Origin: Sordariomycetes sp. S80-01Y
Lineage: Eukaryota; Ascomycota; Sordariomycetes
Assembly (NCBI GenBank): GCA_037042185.1
Contig: JAXQJY010000030.1
Coordinates: 372,001 to 436,000, forward strand
Length of the DNA: 64,000 nucleotides
Reading direction: 5' to 3'
Shown here piece by piece: positions 1-11,900 of the stretch (position 1 is its first letter; every line of letters begins with the position of its first letter). The position numbers and the translations under genes were made by a program. The notes under the pieces were generated by a model that saw only the letters and a list, made by a program, of their open reading frames with translations, ran no database searches and was not told the origin of the DNA.

Positions 1-287
1 ATCTCACCTCTTGATTCACCTGCGACTTTGTTCTATCTCTGTTATTGCGCTTTCGGAGGCGAATGTCTGAAGTTGGCTACACCTAGAGACGACTTAACGA
101 CACGGCGACTGTGGACAACTCTGAGATTCGGCGATCAACAAACTCCGACCCATTACGACCTATATAGCACGACGCATCCTCGCACAAGCCGATCACGTGT
201 GATTGTTTCCTCCTCGTTGCCTTCTCTCCTATCTGGACCGTCCGTTCCCTCAAGCCGCCGTGACACGGCGCCTTCCTATCCGCCACC
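1..287 (+). promoter_or_regulatory. Upstream region of the Rab gene with an E-box
   Basis: This stretch leads into the Rab start codon. A CACGTG E-box lies at 194-199 inside the near-palindrome ATCACGTGTGAT (192-203), about 90 bp before the ATG. The last 80 bases are pyrimidine-rich, as is common for fungal 5' leaders. Short open frames here overlap the Rab start and look like chance. Whether a bHLH factor binds the E-box is inference. Confidence 0.35.
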
Positions 288-1022
288 ATGTCCTCCCCGT
301 GGGACTACATCGCCAAGTTAGTCTGCATCGGCGACTCAGGCTGCGGCAAATCCTCCCTCACAATCCGACTCTGCGAAGGCCGCTTCTCTCCGCATCACGA
401 TGTCACCATCGGCGTCGAGTTCGGCAGCCGCATCGTCCCCGTCGGCCCGCCGCACACCCAGCCGCCCCGCCCCGGGTCCTCAGGCTCGGCAGAGGGCCTG
501 CCGGCCCCGCGACTGGACGTTCCGCAGAAGCACATGAAGCTGAGTTTGTGGGATACGGCGGGCCAGGAAACGTACAAATCCGTGACGAGGAGTTACTTCC
601 GCGGAGCGAGCGGGGCGTTGCTGGTGTTCGATCTAAGCCGGAGAGCTACGTTCCAACACGTCACGGACTGGCTTAACGACCTGAGACAGATCGCCGAGCC
701 GGACATCGTGGTGGTCTTGGTAGGAAACAAAGCCGACCTGACACAAACGAGTGAGAATAAACGGGAGGTGACGAAGCAGGAAGCCGAGGAGTGGGCCAAG
801 AAGAACGGCGTCTTGGAGTACGTCGAAACCAGCGCAAAAAGCGGCGAGGGTGTGGAAAATGCCTTCATGAGGGTCGCCGAGAGGATACATCAGAATATTC
901 AGGCGGGAAAATACGATCTCAACGATAGGAGATCAGGAGTCAAGGGCCCGGCGGCGGGGAACAAAGGCCAGGTCAAGTTATCAGGCCAAGGGAACAAGTC
1001 GTCGGGAGGGTACTGTTGTTGA
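288..1022 (+). CDS. Rab-family small GTPase (Rab2/Rab4 type) with an insert between the switches
   Basis: This single-exon gene encodes 244 aa. It should be a prenylated GTPase of vesicle traffic. The P-loop GDSGCGKS is at residues 15-22, the WDTAGQE switch II motif at 88-94, the NKAD guanine-specificity motif at 147-150 and the SAK loop at about 182-184. The protein ends in CC (243-244), a double-geranylgeranylation signal. The switch I region (HDVTIGVEFGSR) and the C-terminal half resemble the Rab2/Rab4/Ypt4 branch. Between the strand after switch I and switch II, at about residues 50-80, lies a Pro/Gly/Ser-rich insert that ordinary Rabs lack; it is in frame and has no clear intron borders. 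Rabs are normally about 205-215 aa, and the insert accounts for most of the difference. The exact Rab subfamily is uncertain. Confidence 0.88.
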   Translation: MSSPWDYIAKLVCIGDSGCGKSSLTIRLCEGRFSPHHDVTIGVEFGSRIVPVGPPHTQPPRPGSSGSAEGLPAPRLDVPQKHMKLSLWDTAGQETYKSVTRSYFRGASGALLVFDLSRRATFQHVTDWLNDLRQIAEPDIVVVLVGNKADLTQTSENKREVTKQEAEEWAKKNGVLEYVETSAKSGEGVENAFMRVAERIHQNIQAGKYDLNDRRSGVKGPAAGNKGQVKLSGQGNKSSGGYCC

Positions 1023-1369
1023 GGCTGACCATTCTCTACATCACTTGGTCTACTGGGATTAGAAACGGTACCAGTTGTACAATAATGCATAATATTACAC
1101 GTTGGCTGACGAAGGCCGGGCTATCTGATAAACAATGAGATGTATCATGTTGCATTACGGCTAGCATCGCGATGAATCATCTCTGCTGCTTTTCCTGTGT
1201 GTCCGTCCTTGACATCCTGAACCCAGTCGTAAAACCCCGTGACCTCCCCTCACTATAGCTTACATTTCGTGACAGCACTTTGTATTGTCAAAGTGCCTCT
1301 GTGGTCATTACATCTTCCCCTTAGATCAATAGTAGACCAGGCACAGATCATATGCGCAGCTCATCACGC
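1023..1369. other. Convergent 3' region between the Rab gene and pmt2
   Basis: Two genes end toward each other here. An A/T-rich run with AATAAT and ATAATATT (about 1080-1098) may serve as polyadenylation signal for the Rab transcript. I see no gene. Confidence 0.5.
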
Positions 1370-3738
1370 TCAAGCATCGCTGACCCTCCAGTTGTCGAAC
1401 CACTTCAAGTAGCTGTACTGCTTGTTGTTTCCAGTCATTCCCCAGCAGATGGGGATGAACAGAATGTATAGGCCGACGATAACGGTGTATAGTAGACCGT
1501 ACACAACGCCCTGGATGGTAGCGTTGCGGTTTCTCAAGAACCAATCGGCCAGGAAGCCAAAGGTGAGGATAGCAAAGTAGAGAGCAGGGTAGTAGTGGTG
1601 CACATAAGTCACACGCGCCATGATGACGAATGGCAGGTAGTGAAGGAACCAGCCAGCGGCAGGGTAAAGACCAGCGTAGTGGATGTGGTCAACCTCGCTG
1701 TCCTTGAGCTCCCTGTAGCCTCGCTGCCAGCGGATCAGGTACCAGGCAACGACCAAGCCGATGACACCCAGACCGGCAGTCGAGCCCCAGTAAACGAAGG
1801 GGTTGCCGAGCAGGAAGTACTTGACGATGTTGTCGTCCCAGCCGCACATACGCAGGCCGACGTGCAGAATTGGCCACTGCCACCACTGAGAGGCGAGGTC
1901 ATCCTGCTTATCGGGGTCAGGAACCAGAGCATTGTTTGAAGTCATCATGGCGACGTTGAGGTGGACGAAATCGTGGAAGAAGGGAGACTTGTAGACGCCC
2001 GGGTCACTGGGAGGTACTTTACACTGTTAGTTTTGACTTCAACGGTCGGAAAAGAGGCAACTTACGCTTGTCGTTCCAGTGAGCCTCGACGTTCCAGTGC
2101 GTGTAGGTGTCGCGAGGGTTGTTCTCCTTGGTGCAGGTAACCTCAATCTGCTTGAAACCCCACTGAGGCAGGTTCTGGTTACCCGCGCGCAAGTAGCATC
2201 CCATGACGGGGTGCTTGAGACGGAACGCAGTTGTTAGGGTGCGGACCTTGCTGCGGTCCCACGAAGCCGCATCCCGGATGACCTCAACCTTCCAGTGGTC
2301 CTTGCTGTCACCAACGGTCAGGTTGCCGTAGGTGGAGACTTCGTTGTCCTTCTTCCTCATGGGCGCTGCAATAGCGTGCGAGTGCAGGTTGCGACCAGTC
2401 TGAGCGTGAATGAGGCGGATCACGGAACCGTCACTGATGTAGCGCATCTCGTCAGACTCCGCGTCGTAGTCGGGCTCATCACGGTTGGGATAGAAGAACC
2501 AGTCGTTGTTGGAGTCTTTGTGGTGGTAGCAGGTAACCTGCTGCTGCTGCGAGCCCTCGGGGTAGGTTTGGACGTGGGAGTGGAGGAGACCACCACCGTA
2601 GCCCATGTTCTTGATGGTTGCGCGCGAGCCGTAGGCGATCTCGAGGGGGCTGTTCTTGCCGACGTTGGTACCCTTGAGGTTGGCTTGGAAGAGTGAGGAC
2701 ATCTGGGCGTCACCGGGACCGCTGCGGTCAAGGATGGCGAAGTGCAGCGCGAAAGAGAGCAGGTAGATCAGGAAGGGGACAATGATGAGACCGACGATAC
2801 GAGTGGCCAAGTGCGCGGACAGGGTAGCCTAGCAACGTTAGCATGAGTTGGACCTCAGGGTTCAGCAGTACTCACGATAGGCATCCTGGTGTCGCCAAAC
2901 TTGTTCCAGAGGTCCTCAATAGTGTAGAGGCCAACCAGCGCAGTGACGAACAGACCAACAAGCTTGACGCTGCAGACGCAGCCGATGCTGAGACCAGTCA
3001 GGAACAGCCACAAGAACCACTCGGGCTCAAAGGCGTTGTGGCGCTGATTGTGGAACTTGGCCCAGCAGAATACGGTCAGGACAGTTCCAAACAACAGCAT
3101 CGAGTCTAGAAGGATGAACCGAGAGATGGTCGTGTAGGAATTCTCGCAGAGCACCATCAGGGTCACAAGCCAGACAGCAGGACGGCGCAGCTTGAGCTCC
3201 TTGGCGGTGTAGTAGGCGAGCGGGATACACAGAATGCCGAAGAGCGCGTTGAAGGCGCGCATAAAAGCGTAGTTGACCTCCTCGGGGTACTTCTCGCCGG
3301 ACTTGAATTCGAAGGAACCGTTGTAGCCGGCCAAGACTCCGGAGAGTCCGACCAGCATCTTGCCGAGGGGAGGGTGAACATCGAAGTAGTACTCGTGCTT
3401 AATGTAGTAGCTGCCGAACTTGCCAAAGTGGGCTTCGTCCCAGGTCACAATATTGCTGAGGCCGATCTTCCATAATCGGGTCGCAAAGGCGGCGATGGTG
3501 AAGAGAATGGGGGCGAAAATGGGCTCCCATTCTTGGAATGTCTGGATGAATCCATCTTCCTAATTGAGCGTCAGCCACCAATTCCATACGTCTCGATCGT
3601 TCCGCTCACCTTTTTCTGCAACTTCTTGTTGTCCTCAGGCTGGGCGATTCGCGGGGCGGTCTGGGAGCTCGGGACACGTTGACGGAGACCATCGCCTCGG
3701 TCAGCGCCGGAAGCGACAGCGGCCTTTTCGGAGGCCAT
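1370..3738 (-). CDS. pmt2: Protein O-mannosyltransferase, PMT2 subfamily
   Basis: Four exons (3738-3610, 3559-2876, 2828-2066, 2016-1370) join to 740 aa. PMT2 enzymes move mannose from dolichyl-phosphate-mannose to Ser/Thr of proteins in the ER and usually pair with a PMT1 partner. The hallmark is [15 protein letters not shown] at about residues 82-96, with the acidic pair Asp84-Glu85 in the first luminal loop, followed by [10 protein letters not shown]. Those two stretches are typical of PMT2 rather than PMT1 or PMT4. Several N-terminal membrane segments follow, then three MIR repeats at about residues 330-520 (for example GGGLLHSH and GRNLHSH), then C-terminal membrane segments ending in [11 protein letters not shown]. 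The length fits the family. Introns are 49-50 nt and canonical. The start was chosen as the first ATG leading into the conserved frame; upstream in-frame codons look like leader. Confidence 0.94.
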
Positions 3739-4792
3739 ATTGAAATTGCGTATCACGGGATACTCGTCGATCGATATGGCAAAGGTGTCGTGGCGGAAAA
3801 AAGATAACCGCTGTGCGGCTGACGAAAGTTGTAGGAGAAAAAAGGGGACCTGAGCTGATGCAGGTGGAGGGGCCAAGGGGCCGATCGTAAAGGACTGGAC
3901 GAGCTTCAACACTCAAAGGGCCCAGCAATGACCTCTGTCGGGGGGACAGGATCAATTAAAGGCAAAGGCTGATGCAGAAGAGAAAGGATGCTTGAAGATG
4001 CGAGATGGAGGAGGCGTGGCAGTCCAAGAAACGGATACGAAGCCCCTGCATTCAGGGTCAAGAGTTGAAGCCACTTGTTAGCCATTAACAGCTCGACCAC
4101 CGCGCCGCGCTAGCAAACACGTTCCAGCCCTGCGCGTTGGAAATGAGGCTGACCAGCAGCCACAGATCCACAGACCCCTCAGCCACATCCGATCTGGGCC
4201 GATCACAGGGGGTGACAAAATCAAGGACGAGCGGGTTCGCGTCAAGCGCCGTAAGTACAAGGCCGTGGTTTTTATCTTGGAAGCAAAGAAAAAAAGATTG
4301 GATGCCTCGAGGACCTTTCTATTTTCCAGAGGAAGAAAAGTTCACCTTTGAGAACAGTAAAGCGACTCCATGTTGTCAGACTAAGACCGAGAGTCTCTTG
4401 ACTGGGCCTTCTTCCCAACTAAACTTTGTGTCATCCAGGTCATCACATGCTCCAGAGATGCTCCCGACAGGGATGCCACTTTGGCCGCTTCTGCCCGCCA
4501 ACGACGTGTCCCCGTCCGCCCTCCTTCGTTATGTCATCTCACGAGCCAGCTATTCCTCCGAAGAACGCACCTCTCATTGTTGGGCAAGGACGATACGCAG
4601 CCCACCATTACGACCTGACACTGTAGAATTCGGAGCCAACCTCGGAACAAACCTTGAACTACCGATAACAGCGACCCAGCACCCAGCACCCAGCACCCAC
4701 CCAGCCTTCCTCCACGTCGTCCCGCCGCGGCCGGCACCTCAACAGTGCCAGGGTCTCCACCCCTATTCAGCTAGGGAAACGCCGTCCTACAG
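3739..4792. promoter_or_regulatory. Divergent promoter between pmt2 and the CHY-RING gene
   Basis: About 1 kb separates two divergent starts and must hold both promoters and leaders. The part next to the CHY-RING start is C-rich and holds a short tandem repeat. A long open frame from 4137 runs into the CHY-RING start but resembles nothing known. No clear TATA box was seen. Confidence 0.45.
4674..4701 (+). repeat. Heptamer tandem repeat (ACCCAGC)
   Basis: Three exact copies of ACCCAGC (4674-4694) are followed by a fourth with one mismatch. The repeat sits about 100 bp before the CHY-RING start, in the presumed 5' leader. Confidence 0.85.
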
Positions 4793-6711
4793 ATGTCCAA
4801 CCTCGTCAATGAGTTCATCATCAATCCTGTTCTCCGACAAGCCCGCCGTTTCTCTGAGGCCTCTCGAACCACCCTCATAGGGCCAGGGGATGGCTCAGAG
4901 TACTTAAACGCCAACGCAACACCCGAGGCGGTCACCGAAAGCAACGACACATCCGAAAATGCACCTGCCACCCGTTCCTCGATAGCCTGCCCTATAGCTT
5001 CGGAATCGAGACCGCTGAGCGCTTCGACACAAGAGACAAGGGTAGAGGAGCCAATGACAAGCCCCATGATGCCGACCGTTGAAGACGGCACTCCCAGAGA
5101 CCATCTGGGCTTCCCGCTGAGTCCTAGAAGAGGAAGTAAGATACCAGAAGATGATGGAATGAGTGCGCTGAGAGCGCGAATACAAGAGATACATGCCCGG
5201 GATGTCTCGCCCATGGAAAAGGCCAAGCTCATGCACCAGCTCATGCTGGAGGGACATCGTGCTTCTAGGATTGTCTTGCCGACCAGTAGCAACGAGGGGT
5301 TCGCGGTGTCCGTGGCACAGACTCGAGAGGAAGCCACGTCGCAAGGGCCCTTGGAGTCGCTCATGTTTTGGCAGAGCCCGGACGGCGAGTCAAGACCAGA
5401 GAAATTTGTCCTGACGCAGAACGACCTGACGCCCTGCTACGCTCCGATGCGCCGGAACAAGAGCCAGTCTGGGCTGAATACGCCGAGCGCTCAAGCAGAC
5501 CCGAACGCTGGCATGCTGCACCCACCGCTCGGCTGCCAGCATTATCAGCGAAACGTCAAGCTTCAATGTTTCGATTGCAACAAGTGGTACCCATGCCGAT
5601 TCTGCCACGATGAAGCCCCAGGGCAGGATCATAAGCTGCCTCGGTTTCAGACAAGATACATGCTGTGTATGCTGTGCTGGACACCCCAGCGGGCATCGGA
5701 CTGCTGCGCCGCATGTCAACAGCCATCAGCGTACTACTATTGTGACATATGTAAGCTGTGGGAGAATCGCCAGTCCAAGCCCATATATCATTGCTACGAC
5801 TGCGGCATATGTCGAAAAGGGCTAGGGCTTGGGAAGGACTTTTTCCATTGCCAGGTAATTTGCATTGTCCACGAATACCGTCGGCCGAGCACATGACTAA
5901 CTTGTCACAGAAATGCAGTGCCTGTATCCCGACATCCATCGAAACCTCGCACCGCTGCATTGAGCGCTCAACAGACTGCGACTGTCCCATCTGCGGCGAG
6001 TACATGTTCACTTCTCCTAAACCGGTCGTGTTCATGGTCTGTGGTCATAGTATCCACAAGAAGTGTTACGATCAGCATATGATGGTGTCCTACAAATGTC
6101 CCATCTGCAGCAAAAGTCTGGCCAATATGGAGACGCAATTCCGCAACCTGGATCTAGCGATTCAGAGCCAGCCGATGCCCGAGGAATACAATGGCACAAT
6201 GGCAATTATATCTTGTAACGACTGTTCTGGAAGAAGCATGGTGCCCTACCATTACCTTGGAACGAAGTGCAATACATGTCGGTCGTACAACACCCGGCAG
6301 CTCAGGTTGCTGGGGAACAACAGTCAGGAGCTTCAAGCTGCCTTGGACGAGCAGAATGCGCAGGGTGCAAACGGGCAAGCTGCGGCTCCCTTAGCGTCGC
6401 GGTCCCGAGAAGGTTCAATAGCAGGTCGAAGACGACACTCCTCACAGGGCGTCGAAATTCAACGACGCGCCTCGGACATCATAGCTGGGTCCTATCCACC
6501 GCTAAACATGCGGTACGGGCCGGGTCCAGGTATGGAGCAAATCGACTCAGAAGATGAAGAGCCCAACGACGGCATCTTTGGCTTTTGGAGTCGAAGCAGA
6601 GGTAGCAACGATGAGGACGACTATGTTTCTGACGACGAATCGAGTGATGCAGACGAAGACGACGATGACGACGAGGACGAAAATGGAATAGTCTTGATCG
6701 GCCACCGGTAG
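4793..6711 (+). CDS. CHY-type and RING-type zinc finger E3 ubiquitin ligase (RCHY1/PIRH2-like)
   Basis: Two exons (4793-5854, 5911-6711) give 620 aa. The family catalyses ubiquitin transfer; metazoan RCHY1 targets p53-type substrates, and fungal substrates are largely unknown. The order seen is a disordered N-terminal half (about 1-240), a CHY zinc finger starting at GCQHYQRNVKLQC (about 246), a CTCHY-type finger (YHCYDCGICR), a RING from CPIC at 379-382 to a second CPIC near 419, and a zinc ribbon (CNDC...CNTC, about 445-470). The C-terminal tail has a long Asp/Glu run (about residues 585-610). The 56-nt intron splits HCQ from KCSAC, and splicing restores the zinc ligands. The N-terminal half is longer than in animal RCHY1 (about 260 aa in total), as is usual for fungal members. 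Confidence 0.92.
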
Positions 6712-7041
6712 TTGTTTGTGGCTCATCCAGGACTAGGAGTTTTGACGGGCCTCAGGATGGTTGAAATGGCGGATCATGACATACGGACAGCACTCAAATA
6801 CTGGGCACGACGGCATTCTTGGACACAGCGAGCATTGTTTCATGATATTGAACGGAGTTGGGACGTGAACGGCGTATATAACGAGCAGATAATGCCAGAA
6901 AAGATGATATGAATAAGACTTATCTTAATCGCATTTTAATCGAATTCGAGTAGCAAACGACTGCATGATGATTCTCCCGCAAACGCCCCGACGCCTCCGC
7001 CCCAGAACACAGATAGAGCTGGTCATTGCTCGACGCGTAGC
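6712..7041. other. Convergent 3' region between the CHY-RING gene and mzt1
   Basis: Both flanking genes end here. An AT-rich run near 6905-6950 (ATGAATAAGACTTATC, then TTTTAATCG) may hold the polyadenylation signals. No gene is visible. Confidence 0.45.
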
Positions 7042-7351
7042 TCATGCCCGCGCATTCTGCTCAACCGCCTGCGCCTCCTGCCTCAACTCCTTAATAACTT
7101 GCTACGGAGGTCAATTATTGGTTCTTCCCAATCCCAAACGACGCTGAACTTACCGCCAGCGCTTCTGGGTTGACGCCGCGCTCAATCATGGAGATGCATA
7201 TCGACAGCGTGCGGCGGTCGAGGTGGCAGTTCTGTAAGCGTCAGTCGCGCAACCCGGCCCCTGGAGCGATATAACGCACGAGAATGGTTGATATTTCGTG
7301 GAGGATGTCGACCGCCTGTTGCGCCGCGACGTGTTTGTCTTGTTCGGGCAT
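7042..7351 (-). CDS. mzt1: Mitotic-spindle organizing protein 1 (MOZART1), gamma-tubulin complex subunit
   Basis: Three small exons (7351-7280, 7231-7154, 7101-7042) join to 69 aa. MZT1 binds the N-termini of gamma-tubulin complex proteins and helps place and activate the complex at spindle pole bodies. The spliced product reads [19 protein letters not shown], then [20 protein letters not shown], then [10 protein letters not shown]; this matches the whole MOZART1 core. Every splice site is GT-AG, all junctions fall between codons, and the length is typical (about 65-80 aa). The gene is easy to miss because no exon exceeds 26 codons. The next gene upstream on the same strand, 302 bp away, is spc25, also a spindle gene. 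Confidence 0.93.
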
Positions 7352-7653
7352 TGTGGTTGATGTAGGACGGTGTGGTGGGATGTTGGGATGAGGCGCGTTG
7401 GACGACGTGTAGAGTGGTAGTGGGGTTGAGATTGGGCGACTTTGAAGATCAGGATGGGAACTTATTGAACGTAACATCACGAATCTGCAGGCTTGATGGA
7501 GCATCGTGAAGCAATGTTCTTCTGGTGAGAAGCTTTAGCCGCATTCATTCCTTTCATATAAACATTTGCAGGTTCGTGTCGTCACGATGGTATCTCAAAC
7601 AGGCCCTGCCCAACGCCAACGCCCAGTTAAATATGCCATCCATCCTATACGCC
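7352..7653. other. Spacer between spc25 and mzt1 on the minus strand
   Basis: This 302-bp stretch must hold the spc25 3' end and the mzt1 promoter and leader. The part next to mzt1 is C/A-rich on the coding strand. In-frame ATGs upstream of mzt1 would add an unconserved N-terminus and were not used. No further gene is visible. Confidence 0.45.
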
Positions 7654-8565
7654 TCAGGACCGCATCGTTTCAACAAACAACTCCCTCATCCCTTTCAACA
7701 GCACTACCAATTCCCTACTCTCATTAACCTTCTCCAGGACCTTTTCCACCTTCTCCCGCTCGAGCTTCGGCCTACAATGCTTAACATCGTAGTCGCGCGA
7801 GGCCGTTACAAGCTCAAACCATGCTTCCCGCTCCCAGTTCCTTTCGTCAATATGGGTAAACACAAACTTCAGTCGATCGTCCTGCCCGGCGCCCTCGATG
7901 CGCATACATAGATTCGTAATCCAGAAGTCCAGCTCGGGCACGTTGAACCTGCTCTGCGCCTCCTGTCTCTCGGCATACGCCCTCTGTGCGGCGATGCGCG
8001 AGTCAATCTCGGCTTGCGTCTGCGCTATTTGCTTTTTGAGTGCTTCTCGTGTCGAGAGGTGGGTGTCACGTTGGAGGGAGAGCTGGGCGATGGCTGATTC
8101 CATCTCGCGGGTTTCGGCAAGTTCCTTTTCGATGGTTTGTTGGTGGGTTGAAGTTTTGACTTGGACGATTTCGATATCGCGCTTCTTCATACGCTGATCC
8201 TCTGTTGGCTGTCAGTACTTATTCCGATCTCTTTGGGGGAACGGATGCGCACCTTGAAGCTCTGCGACGTTCATCCGGAACTGGTTCCTCTCCTCCAACA
8301 CGCGCTTCCGTCCCTGTTCAATGAAAGCGTCGAAACGCGCCGTGAACTTGCTCATTCGGTCCCTCAGCTCGTCAAACCCAAAGTCGGTACTCGGCAGCGT
8401 ATCTGCAACGGAGGGGCCAACGGGCGTGATCGTTTGCCGATGTTGGCTGCTGCTCAGCGAGGGCTCGAATGCGGTCGACATGGCGTTAACAGACGAAGCG
8501 CGGGGAAGTCTCTTAGGCAGTTCTTCGCGATCTTCAGTGTCGAGCGAGTGCTTGTTCCGCGGCAT
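7654..8565 (-). CDS. spc25: Kinetochore protein Spc25 (NDC80 complex)
   Basis: Two exons (8565-8253, 8201-7654) give 286 aa. Spc25 pairs with Spc24 and joins the microtubule-binding Ndc80/Nuf2 end of the NDC80 complex to the inner kinetochore. The N-terminal 75 residues are low complexity. A long heptad-rich coiled coil follows (about 80-185; for example EKELAETREMESAIAQL and QIAQTQAEIDSRIAAQ). The globular C-terminal domain begins at PELDFWITNLCMRI and shows the family pattern DDRLKFVFTHID with WFELVTASRDYDV. The 51-nt intron is canonical. The start at MPRNKH was preferred to an in-frame ATG 31 codons upstream, because the upstream segment looks like leader. Confidence 0.9.
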
Positions 8566-8934
8566 CGTGTCGGACGGGAATGTGGTGGTGCAGTGTTTAC
8601 GGTGGTGCGAGACGCGTTGCTGCGCCAACTTTGTTGGAGAGGCGCGCGTGTGGCGCACATCGACGGTTTAGCGGCATCAGCCACGTGGGGCAGAGGCATC
8701 TCTCTACCTGAGGTAACTCAACTCAAAGAAGTCTGCACTCGTCCAACCGACATCCTCGTGAACTTTACTTGCTTTCTTCCACATCTTATTTCGCTACCTT
8801 GCCTTGTCGCAAAATTCATACGGGTTCTCGTCTTATCACGGGCACCGACTCGCTATTCACACTTGCGCTTGGGGAAACGACGATGAAGCAGATTTTGACC
8901 ATACCATCGAGTTGGAAATCTTTACTTCGGCCAA
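8566..8934. promoter_or_regulatory. Divergent promoter between spc25 and the RRN6-like gene
   Basis: Only 369 bp separates the two start codons, so both promoters must fit here and may share elements. No TATA box is obvious; the centre (about 8750-8830) is rich in short pyrimidine runs. Confidence 0.5.
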
Positions 8935-11900
8935 ATGGCTGAAGCGCGGCGGTTTGCGGACCTGAAGTACGGTCACGCAGGGACTCTCACGTATCGATTG
9001 AAAGAAGGGGACAGCCAGAATAGTGGAAATCCTGGCATACTTCACTCGAGCCACTCTCATCATGAGCGTATGTTGCGCCCGGGCTTCGTCACTCGCTGAT
9101 AGCTAAGCTGTGAATAGGACCTCACTTCCAGTGCCTGGGGTCACCGGGACAGATCTACGGTCCGTCTTGCTCAAAGCCACCTGAGCTGACTCATTCTCAC
9201 CTCTGGGCTGAACGACAGCTTCAAAAACGATGGCTACAGAAATCCCATCCTGAGGCGTTTGACGGCATCTCTGAATCGCCAAAGCTTCTCGCTGAGGAGT
9301 TACAACGACTCAAAAAAGTGGATGAAGGCGTGTCACCGCGGTCGATCATTGCTGTTGGTGAAGTGACTGATCTCACACACCCGTCGAAACCGGAGTCACT
9401 ACCCGTGCTTGCGACAGCCACCGGGGAAGCTGGGGAACTTCTAAGACTTACCCGTTTGGAAGAATCGAGTTGGTCATGGGATGGTAGGCAAGAGTGCACT
9501 TTGCAGCTGCCGGTGGTCGACCATGATGTTGAAGTCGACGAGGTAGTCTGGAGCAGCGACGGACTACCCATCACTCAAGTACAGTTTGTAACAAGCACCA
9601 CCGCCGGTAGTACGACTAGGTGGCTTCTGGTACAGAAACAGACCTCAACGATGATGTTTCGGCCCCAGTTCAGCAGGGTGCCGAAGACCAAGAGCGCCTC
9701 TTATCAGTCTGCCGGATCGACACTATCCCGAATCGATCCGAATCATATCTTGACGCTCAGTCATCGACAGACAGGAGGCAATGCGCATGTCGATATGGCC
9801 TTTAATCCACCCGTGGACGATCGACCGCCCCAGCTCTGTGTCGTAGATGAATGCGGTTACTGGACCCTGTGGAACTTGTCAAGTCTCCGTATGGGTAGGA
9901 ACCCCGGTCTCGCCCTCATTAGAGGCGGCCACATCTGGGAAGGCCCATTGTCTGCGATACCCAAGGACCCTTCTTTTCCAGCCGAGACTCATGGCGTACT
10001 TTTCGTGGGCACAGAACATGATAACATGCTGAGCATGTCCCAGGGAGCCCTTCCAGGAAAGGCTGAGCGCTCAAAGCACATCTTGCTATGGAACAGCGAT
10101 TTCCTCAAAATCATCGACACCGAGACCAACATCATGCTGCCTGATGTTCCCGGATTGACAACAGCCAAGAAACACCACGACCGCATTGTCAATGTGCAGC
10201 TCAGCCCCATCAACCAGGACCACATCTACGTCCTCACTGTCCGATATCTGATTCTGATCGAGCTTGGAAACACGAAAGGTGACAAGGGGCAATTCTTAAA
10301 GCCCAGGATTCGTCTCAGCTGTCCCCATCTACTCCCCGGTGGAGTGCACCTTAAGCTCGCGCTTGTGCCATTCTCGACGGCCGAAGGTGACACTCCACTC
10401 GTCTGTGTCTACTCTTCGAGTCATGATCAGATCAGCGCTCACTGGATCCACCTCGCGCAAGATATCGAACTCCCACAGTGGCACTCGCAGCTCCTGACAA
10501 TGCGAACTCGGCAAGCGCAAGCAGAACCTGGATATTCAACGTTCCGAGATTTCGTCCTGCTTCCGCTGAATGTTAACGTCCTCCCAGGAGCTACAGGTCC
10601 TGGACCGCGTTATATGCAGCAAGGCATTCACTTCTTTCAAAGCTGGATGATTGGCCACGACTTCGGCGTGCATAATTGTATGTGCATCGCGTCAACGAAG
10701 CCAGAGATTGACGTCCTCTTGCCGCACAAAAGGTTGAGATGGGAGGACAGGGACAAGAGTAGGAAAGCCCAGCTCCGGCGGAAGAACCTCCTTAGGTTTT
10801 TGGACAGCGCGTCGGTGGTACCCGATGAGATGACAGATGAAGCGATCATGTCGTTGCTGCCGCGAGGGCAGATCTTGGATAGCGACGAGGTAGCCTCCGA
10901 CGACGAGAAGATTGACAAGTCTGCGAAGCCGATCAAGCTGGACCTAGACCGGCTGATACGAGCCCTGAATGGGTCGCTGAACTGGACCTCGAGACCCGAA
11001 GGCATGTCGACCGCATTACTTGAAGCAGTGCAGGGTGTGATTCAACAGGGGTTCGCATCAGAGAGACATCCGTTCATGACGTGGAAAGAGCTTGCCTTGG
11101 ATCACGAAGTGGACTCGAGCGCAGCTAGCGAGCCAATGCCACCTGGGGTCATCGAAGAAGCGGTGGAGGAATTTCTGACCGGCGCTGGCGACGAAGCTGT
11201 GGTTGTCAGGCTGACGAGAAGCCAAGAGAAGGAACCAGAGCAGTCGGTCGGCAGCCTGTCGCTTCTGGAAGAGCAGCTTTCATCTATCTGGGTTGACCCT
11301 CTGAAAGGACGCGGTACAACAACAGCTATGCAGAAGCGATCAGCATGGGTATCCGAGTTGGCTCGGGACCTTTTCTTGTCAACTCATGGTGTTGCGGTGC
11401 AGGACGTGCCTCTCTTTGGTCGAGCGCCCACTACGATCGCGGCCGAGTACAGCCAACACAGCCTACCTAGTACCGACCGTGCCCAGTCGTCACAGCCTAG
11501 CTCAAGCATACCCTCGCCGCCACCCAGCACCTCTGGCTCGACTGCATCGTCTGACGAAGCCCTGCAACGGCTTTCCCTCCTCGCATCAAACATACAGCCT
11601 AGCTCGAATGGATCGTCCAAGCCCGCCGCGGTCCTCGATTTCTGGCCCTCGCAACGCGGCGTGGATACAGAAGGCTATGTCTCCAGTGTTGCTATTGCCA
11701 GTGACAGGAAATTCGACCACGCAAGGGAAAAGCTGCGACAAGCTGAACTGAGTCGACAGAAGAAGAGGGCTGCTGCGGAGAAGCTCAAGCGTCCGGTCTT
11801 CAAGAGGAGAGGCTTCCCCGACAGTGAACCCGATGGCCTGCCCTCAAGCCCAGCTATTCGGTCATCTCAAGCACTTCCAGTCATAAAATCCTCCCAAGCA

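Noticed and set aside
4137-4880. A 247-codon plus-strand frame ending inside the CHY-RING gene
   Set aside because: It overlaps the better-supported start in another frame, contains the heptamer repeat and has no recognisable domain. It is probably leader sequence.
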